A DNA stretch of 20,545 bases from Cyclobacteriaceae bacterium (GTDB lineage Bacteria; Bacteroidota; Bacteroidia; Cytophagales; Cyclobacteriaceae). A program made the position numbers and the translations under genes. This document shows, in pieces, positions 16,135-20,545 of this stretch. The notes beneath the pieces are model-generated. The model saw nothing but the letters and a program-made list of their open reading frames with translations. It was not told where the DNA came from and ran no database searches. The stretch lies in NCBI GenBank assembly GCA_029861825.1, contig JAOTYN010000014.1, positions 1 to 20,545 on the forward strand, written 5' to 3'. Each line of letters starts with the position of its first letter. Position 1 is the stretch's first letter.

Positions 16135-17019
16135 TTAACTACTTTTCTTGGACCAGAAGCGATAGAGACCAAATACGCTCATCCAAGAAGGATTGGCGGC
16201 TTCATAGATCTCTATTTCTTTTGCTGATAGGCCTTTTGAGGTTAATTGTTGGGCCACAAACAACTGAAAAGGGGCAATACATTCATCAACAGCTACTTTT
16301 GCCTGGTATTGGCGATAAATCCATTGCGACCAGGATTCCAAACAGTCTTCCAGCTCCTTAATATGACGGGAAATATCACTGATCCGTCCATAGTGGGTGA
16401 GGTACAATTGCTGAAATGGTAGAGATTTAATCAATTCCAGTGATTGCATCCAATGCTCGATATTGATATCCGGAGGAGGGCAAGGAGGCACTACAGGCCC
16501 CTGTAAAATTTTAACCCCTGCAATATCACCGGTAAACAAGTTGTCTTCCAAAGCCCAAGCGATATGATGCACCGCATGACCAGGAGTGTGGTAGGAGATG
16601 AAAGTCTGATCCCCTATGGTTATACTCTGCTGGTGCTGTACCGCTTGCAACAGCAGTTCATCGATAGGACGCATCTCACCCCACAGTCGATCCATGTCTT
16701 CTCCGTAAATCCTGGTAGCGGATGCCATTAAACGTTCGGGATTGCTCAAATGGGGAAGCCCCAATGGATGTACATAGATCTTGGCACCCAAATCTGCAAA
16801 ATACCAGGCGGCGCCGGCATGATCCAGATGGACATGGCTGAGCAGTACATGACGCACTTGGTCTGCCCTAAAGCCCAGGTCCTCTAAACCAGCTAATAGT
16901 GAAGGCAATGTACTATGGGGGCCGGTTTCAATCAAGACCAAACCCCCACTGGTCTCTACCAGGTAACTAGCTATGGCATGCTCAAGTCCCTGAAAATGGG
17001 TGTCGATGGTATGAATCAC
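16135..17019 (-). CDS. MBL-fold metallo-hydrolase
   Basis: This is a 294-residue cytoplasmic protein (no signal) of the metallo-beta-lactamase superfamily. The zinc motif is SHVHLDH (H62, H64, D66, H67). H148 in TPGH, D165 in FTGD and H209 in LTHYG complete the usual di-metal set, so it should be an active hydrolase. It resembles the glyoxalase II-like/YhfI group, which cleaves thioesters, phosphodiesters or lactones; the substrate is not predictable. The start is GTG (MIHTIDTHFQG); no earlier ATG is in frame near it. It lies between the DUF2911 terminator and the FN3 gene. It has no clear terminator of its own and is 61 bp from the next start, so read-through into the FN3 gene is possible, though that AT-rich spacer could hold a promoter. 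Confidence 0.9.
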   Translation of the reverse strand: MIHTIDTHFQGLEHAIASYLVETSGGLVLIETGPHSTLPSLLAGLEDLGFRADQVRHVLLSHVHLDHAGAAWYFADLGAKIYVHPLGLPHLSNPERLMASATRIYGEDMDRLWGEMRPIDELLLQAVQHQQSITIGDQTFISYHTPGHAVHHIAWALEDNLFTGDIAGVKILQGPVVPPCPPPDINIEHWMQSLELIKSLPFQQLYLTHYGRISDISRHIKELEDCLESWSQWIYRQYQAKVAVDECIAPFQLFVAQQLTSKGLSAKEIEIYEAANPSWMSVFGLYRFWSKKSS

Positions 17020-17050
17020 AAAATGTAAGATAAAAGCTTAGCGCTATAAA

Positions 17051-17082
17051 AAAAAAGAAGCCACCGTGGAGGGGGTGGCTTC
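17051..17082 (-). terminator. Terminator for the DUF2911-TPR gene
   Basis: GAAGCCACC (17057-17065) and GGTGGCTTC (17074-17082) form a perfect 9-bp stem; on the minus strand it is followed by a long T run (the A run at 17048-17056). It lies 25 bases after the stop at 17108 and separates this gene from the MBL hydrolase. Confidence 0.93.
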
Positions 17083-17107
17083 ATGGATTGACTTGCGGGA
17101 CTTTTAC

Positions 17108-18226
17108 TTACATGTCGGCCACATAAGCGGAGGTGTCCACGCCAAGTTCCTTCAAATGTTTTATGCTATTGGCTTTTACATTAGCCGGAGGGTTCATGGA
17201 CAGCGATTTTTTGAAAGCTTTAATTGCCTGGCTGTTCTGACCCATGGTCTTATAGCATTCCCCCAAACTGTCGTGCATATTGGGATCATCCGGATTGTTT
17301 TTCAAGTTGGTTTTGAAATATCCCAAGGCCCGTTGGTGGTCTCCCGCACCCATAACCTGGTAAGCCAGAAAGTTGAGTTGATTCTTGGAAGCTACCGCTG
17401 ACGCCTCATCATACATGGTATTAGGATCACCTCCTGTAGCTTTGGTCAGCCCTGCTTTAAGAAACAAGGTGTTGAAGTTCTTGTTGGCTTGTAAGGCCTG
17501 ATCGGCCCAAGCCATTCCTTCTTCCAGATTGACCTTATTTTGCAGGCAGTAGTTGGCAGCAGATGCTGGACCTTGCCAGCCAAAGCCCTTAACCCCTCTT
17601 AGCTCATCACGAGCATTGGCCAGCACGATCTCATGTACATCGAAGCCTACCTTGAAGGGGAAGCGCTTCTTTTCCCAATCCAGAACTGCCACCGCTGATT
17701 GCTGCTGCAGATCCACAAAATCGAACGTTAACCGTTCAGTATGGGTATTGTCCGTACTGGTTACCGTAACCTTCAACTGATCCTCTTCAGGATTGTAAAA
17801 GTAACTTCCCCAGGAGCTATGGTTGTTACTGAAAATGATGTCGGCGGTTCCGTTCTCATGTACAGCCACAAACAAGGCATAAGTTCCGGCGGGAATGGGC
17901 TGTCCTTCTACTGTAGCATCATGAGAAAAAGTGATGGTGGTGTTTTCGTTGGCCCCGGCCCGCCAGGGCGCTTCCTTGGCGGTTCCAAAACCAAGATTCT
18001 TGTATCCGTAATGCACCAGATTAGTTCCATAAATCTCTCGTTCCTTAACTGCCGGACGGGAATATTTAATAGTGACTTTAGAAATTCCAATGGTCTGACT
18101 CACCTTCGATGCCGGACTGGCTGCTCTGGGAGTTGTGATTTGCTGCGCCAAAGTTGCTGTTCCCATACCACCCATAATCAATAGTGATAAGAACAGGCTA
18201 CGCATAAGTTTTAAGTTATTAAGCAT
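17108..18226 (-). CDS. Secreted DUF2911 protein with C-terminal TPR repeats
   Basis: This is a 372-residue protein with a signal peptide ending ATLAQQ (about 28); an internal Met8 is an alternative start. Residues about 35-178 are a DUF2911 domain: KVTIKYSRPAVKEREIYG, APWRAGANENTTITF (88-100), GQPIPAGTYALF (108-119) and SSWGSYFYNPEEDQLKV. DUF2911 is common in Bacteroidota and of unknown activity. The C-terminal half is helical, with about two recognisable TPR units (around 284-316 and 318-350: DDPNMHDSLGECYKTMGQ, SQAIKAFKKSLSMNP) and degenerate ones before them, suggesting a protein-binding surface in the periplasm. It is flanked upstream by a GNAT gene on the same strand with a 156-bp gap, and has its own terminator. 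Function is unknown beyond this architecture. Confidence 0.88.
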   Translation of the reverse strand: MLNNLKLMRSLFLSLLIMGGMGTATLAQQITTPRAASPASKVSQTIGISKVTIKYSRPAVKEREIYGTNLVHYGYKNLGFGTAKEAPWRAGANENTTITFSHDATVEGQPIPAGTYALFVAVHENGTADIIFSNNHSSWGSYFYNPEEDQLKVTVTSTDNTHTERLTFDFVDLQQQSAVAVLDWEKKRFPFKVGFDVHEIVLANARDELRGVKGFGWQGPASAANYCLQNKVNLEEGMAWADQALQANKNFNTLFLKAGLTKATGGDPNTMYDEASAVASKNQLNFLAYQVMGAGDHQRALGYFKTNLKNNPDDPNMHDSLGECYKTMGQNSQAIKAFKKSLSMNPPANVKANSIKHLKELGVDTSAYVADM

Positions 18227-18366
18227 GTTATTGTGGATTGTTTAGTAATTCAAGCTTAAGGAACGCCATAAATGCTACAAACCAAAAGGATTTTCCGTGA
18301 GCAGATCATTCCATGGATAGGCGGTAAAGCTCTGGGTTGCTATCCCCCATATTGGGTGAATTGTAG

Positions 18367-18382
18367 TGTCAGGACACTGACA
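18367..18382 (-). terminator. Weak hairpin directly after the acetyltransferase gene
   Basis: TGTCAG (18367-18372) and CTGACA (18377-18382) form a 6-bp stem with a 4-base loop immediately next to the stop codon. No T run follows on the minus strand, so termination efficiency is doubtful. Confidence 0.35.
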
Positions 18383-18886
18383 TTAGTTGGCCAGGGCCCG
18401 GTAGAAGATAGTAGGCTTTCCATCGATGATTTTACGTTTCCAAAATACCATGCCGATGCGTTTTGCCACATTTTCGGAGTCAGTGTGCCCTTCATCCATG
18501 GAGGCCACCAGATCCGGGAATTCCAAAGAGTCGAAAGCGTACCGCATTATGGCGGCCGAGGCTTCCGTGGCCCAGCCGTTGCCACAAAATTCCGGTAGTA
18601 ATGCATAGATCAATTGGGGCTGGGCTTCCTCAAAAAAGTGCCAAAGCCCAGCATAACCAATTATTTGCGCGTCGTCCTTTCTGTAAATCTTCCATAACCC
18701 GTAATCATCTCTTTCAATATGTCGCTGATTCAGGACCAAAATTTCATCAGCCTGCTGCTCACTGATAAGAATATCGTCCCACAGATATTTGCGCACCGTA
18801 CGGTCACGGTTAATCCGCAAGAATAGCGTTGCTTCGGATTTCTGAAAAGGTTGTAGTTTCAAGTGTGTGGTTTCGATAAGCTCCAT
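18383..18886 (-). CDS. GNAT family N-acetyltransferase (RimJ/RimL-like)
   Basis: This is a 167-residue cytoplasmic protein from the ATG at 18886; a longer TTG-initiated form (from 18913) is less likely, because the acetyltransferase-like start MELIETTHLKLQPF begins at this ATG. Strand and helix order fit the GNAT fold: TTHLKLQPF, then ATLFLRINRDRTVRKYLWDD, then DYGLWKIYRKDDAQIIGYAGL. The acetyl-CoA binding motif lies in PEFCGNGWATEA (a Q/R-x-x-G-x-G/A equivalent), and SENVAKRIGMVFWKRK forms the last helix and strand. Relatives acetylate N-termini or small molecules with acetyl-CoA; the substrate is unknown. The gene is single, with a weak hairpin at its 3' end and a long AT-rich region upstream. 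Confidence 0.9.
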   Translation of the reverse strand: MELIETTHLKLQPFQKSEATLFLRINRDRTVRKYLWDDILISEQQADEILVLNQRHIERDDYGLWKIYRKDDAQIIGYAGLWHFFEEAQPQLIYALLPEFCGNGWATEASAAIMRYAFDSLEFPDLVASMDEGHTDSENVAKRIGMVFWKRKIIDGKPTIFYRALAN

Positions 18887-19300
18887 TATTTTTTTGTGGA
18901 TAATTAATTCCAACCAAATAGTAATATTGCCGGAAGTGATTTACCTCGATCTCTACCCGGATAAATGAAAATCTGCAACTAAACATGAAGTTAAACTATT
19001 GCTTTAAGTAGCCCCATTAAAATTATACAATTTGCCCAAGTGACTACAAAGCATGGAAATTTTCACTTTATAAATATTCCATGATCCATTGGGGTTTCGT
19101 GCTGTAGAGGGCCGCATGAAGTTCTCTCTGTAGAATTATGAATTGCTAAATAATCTGGTATTTTTGATACAATTTTTAATTCTAAAACCATAGGGTTTTT
19201 CCGAAAAGCGCAGGTTACCCACGCGTTAAAATTTATACCTCTAGGAAACCATGAGATGGGTATATTAAATTTAGGGGCTCCCTGATAAAACAAACATTTT
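18887..19300. other. 414-bp AT-rich divergent intergenic region
   Basis: No credible gene is seen here. Short plus-strand frames starting with ATG all stop within about 10 codons, and an 83-codon minus-strand frame that reaches into the peptidase start has no protein-like features. Two boxes resembling the Bacteroidota -7 element occur on the plus strand (TATTTTTG at 19159-19166 and TAAATTTA at 19266-19273); neither has a TTG at the right distance. The region is large enough to hold regulatory sites for the S8 peptidase. Confidence 0.6.
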
Positions 19301-20545
19301 ATGAAATCAAACAACTACCAACAAAGTCTCTCCTATTATTTTGGGCTAGGGCTGATCCTGCTATTATTTGTGGGAACGGAATCATTTGCTCAGTTCAGGA
19401 CTATTGAACGGGCAGAGACCATGAAAAAACCAGTGCTTTACAATGGTAAAGCCGCTTCCAGTCAAGGGCATTACGATGGCGTTATCCGGATAAAAATGAG
19501 ACCGGAAGCCACGGCACAACTTGACCGCATGCTATTGGAAAGAGCCTCAGCAAAAGGGGAAGTGATCGCCAGGTCAAGTGACACACATGTAGTGACGGGT
19601 ATGACACAATTGGATGCCGTGCACCAAGGTTGCGAAGCCAAGGTAATGAAACGCGTATTCCGACCGGCTGGAAAATTTGAAGAAAAACATCGTAAGCACG
19701 GATTGCACTTATGGTATGAGGTACAGTATGATGATCCCAGAGCCATCGAGCAGATACTGCGCGATTACCGGGGCGTAGCCGAAGTAGCGATTGCGGAGAA
19801 GGTTCATGAAAAAGCCCACGTAGGCTATGAAGTCAGTGGCGTTTATGAGGCAGAAGAAGTGCTTACCGATCCCCCTAATGATACTTTCTTTGATCTTAAC
19901 CAATATTCTTTTAACAATACCGGACAAAACATCCAAGGACAAGTTGGTACCGTAGGTGCTGACGTAAGCATGTTCGAAGCCTGGGCAATTGAAACGGGGA
20001 GTTCCGATATTGTGGTGGCTGTAACCGACGGCGGTATCCAGGTGGACCATGAAGATCTAGTGGGTAATATGTGGGTAAATGTCGATGAAATTCCCGGGAA
20101 CGGTATCGACGATGACAACAACGGATATGTTGATGATATCAACGGTTATGGCTTTGGCGATGACACCGGTTCCATTCCTGCGGATATACACGGATCCCAC
20201 GTAGGCGGTACGATAGCTGCGGAAACCAACAATGCTATTGGAGTAGCCGGTATCGCCGGAGGTGAAGGAACGGATGACGGTGTACGTTTGATGTCCTTAG
20301 CCGCATTTGGCGAAACGGGTACTATGGGATTTGAAGACACCTATACGTACGGGGCGGATAATGGCGCAGTGGTTTCACAAAACAGCTGGGGATATACCGT
20401 CGCTGGAGCATTTGATCAGGTAGTCTTGGATGGTATTGACTATTTTATTGCTGAAGCAGGAACGGACGCCCTTGGCAATCCTTTTGGACCTATGCAAGGA
20501 GGAATCGTGATTTTCGCTGCCGGTAATGATAACGCTGATGGACAG
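19301..20545 (+). CDS. Secreted S8 family (subtilisin-like) serine peptidase, N-terminal part (3' truncated by window)
   Basis: The frame runs from ATG 19301 to the last base (415 codons) and continues beyond. A signal peptide covers about 1-31 (LILLLFVGTESFAQ). Residues about 45-190 look like an inhibitor-type propeptide. The catalytic domain starts near 200. D243 lies in IVVAVTDGGIQVDHEDL (DGG in place of the common DTG or DSG), H297 in IHGSHVGGTIAA, and N409, the oxyanion-hole Asn, in FAAGNDN. The catalytic Ser lies outside the window. An Asp/Asn-rich stretch (GIDDDNNGYVDDINGYGF, about 268-285) before the His motif is the NGIDDDxNGYxDD signature common in Bacteroidota S8 enzymes and may bind calcium. 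Such enzymes often end in a T9SS sorting domain; that cannot be checked here. Probable role: extracellular proteolysis. Confidence 0.92.
   Translation, partial: MKSNNYQQSLSYYFGLGLILLLFVGTESFAQFRTIERAETMKKPVLYNGKAASSQGHYDGVIRIKMRPEATAQLDRMLLERASAKGEVIARSSDTHVVTGMTQLDAVHQGCEAKVMKRVFRPAGKFEEKHRKHGLHLWYEVQYDDPRAIEQILRDYRGVAEVAIAEKVHEKAHVGYEVSGVYEAEEVLTDPPNDTFFDLNQYSFNNTGQNIQGQVGTVGADVSMFEAWAIETGSSDIVVAVTDGGIQVDHEDLVGNMWVNVDEIPGNGIDDDNNGYVDDINGYGFGDDTGSIPADIHGSHVGGTIAAETNNAIGVAGIAGGEGTDDGVRLMSLAAFGETGTMGFEDTYTYGADNGAVVSQNSWGYTVAGAFDQVVLDGIDYFIAEAGTDALGNPFGPMQGGIVIFAAGNDNADGQ

Noticed and set aside
19063..19314. 83-codon minus-strand frame upstream of and overlapping the S8 peptidase start
   Set aside because: It covers AT-rich intergenic sequence, lacks any recognisable domain or regular pattern, and overlaps the start of a well-supported gene.

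Overview
The window looks like a chromosomal segment of a Bacteroidota member, most likely a flavobacterium. The evidence is two proteins ending in type IX secretion (T9SS) type A sorting domains with a YPNP-type motif, a TonB-dependent receptor with an N-terminal CarboxypepD_reg-like domain, several SPII lipoproteins, a DUF2911 protein, AT-rich leaders generally lacking Shine-Dalgarno sequences, and promoter candidates of the TTG / TAnnTTTG type. Genus cannot be told from the sequence. No tRNA, rRNA, insertion sequence, phage gene or CRISPR array was seen; this reads as ordinary chromosome rich in envelope and secreted proteins.

Layout. Positions 1-5061 (+) form a tightly spaced set: the C-terminal part of a DUF1800 protein, a Tat-type DUF1501 protein with a T9SS sorting domain, an outer-membrane beta-barrel protein with a very basic N-terminal arm, and a propeller-like lipoprotein. 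A secreted nucleoside hydrolase (-) converges on this set and overlaps it by 4 bp. Next come a secreted two-lobed protein of unknown function (+) with its own terminator, then a Tat-lipoprotein sugar isomerase/epimerase-like TIM barrel followed 49 bp later by a Calx-beta + GH16 beta-glucanase lipoprotein. An orphan NarL/LuxR response regulator, a FecA-like TonB-dependent receptor and a small two-helix membrane protein complete the plus-strand block, which ends in a bidirectional terminator at about 13.1 kb.

From 13.1 to 18.9 kb all genes are on the minus strand: a small lipoprotein, a coiled-coil/two-TM protein, a large T9SS cargo (three FN3 domains, a 34-residue aspartate run, a PKD/SprB-like domain, a Cys/His module and a sorting domain), an MBL-fold hydrolase, a DUF2911-TPR protein and a GNAT acetyltransferase. 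After a 414-bp AT-rich gap, a secreted S8 (subtilisin-like) peptidase starts on the plus strand and runs off the end.

How they fit together: most products are predicted to be exported. Two groupings are suggestive: DUF1800/DUF1501 with an OMP and a lipoprotein (a recurrent but functionally uncharacterised pair), and the TIM barrel with the GH16 enzyme (outer-surface glucan cleavage plus periplasmic sugar handling). The most unusual objects are the 34-Asp tract protein with its Cys/His module, the structured element behind the GH16 gene, and the strong Shine-Dalgarno/mini-ORF in front of the response regulator. I did not find a clear new defence or mobile system.
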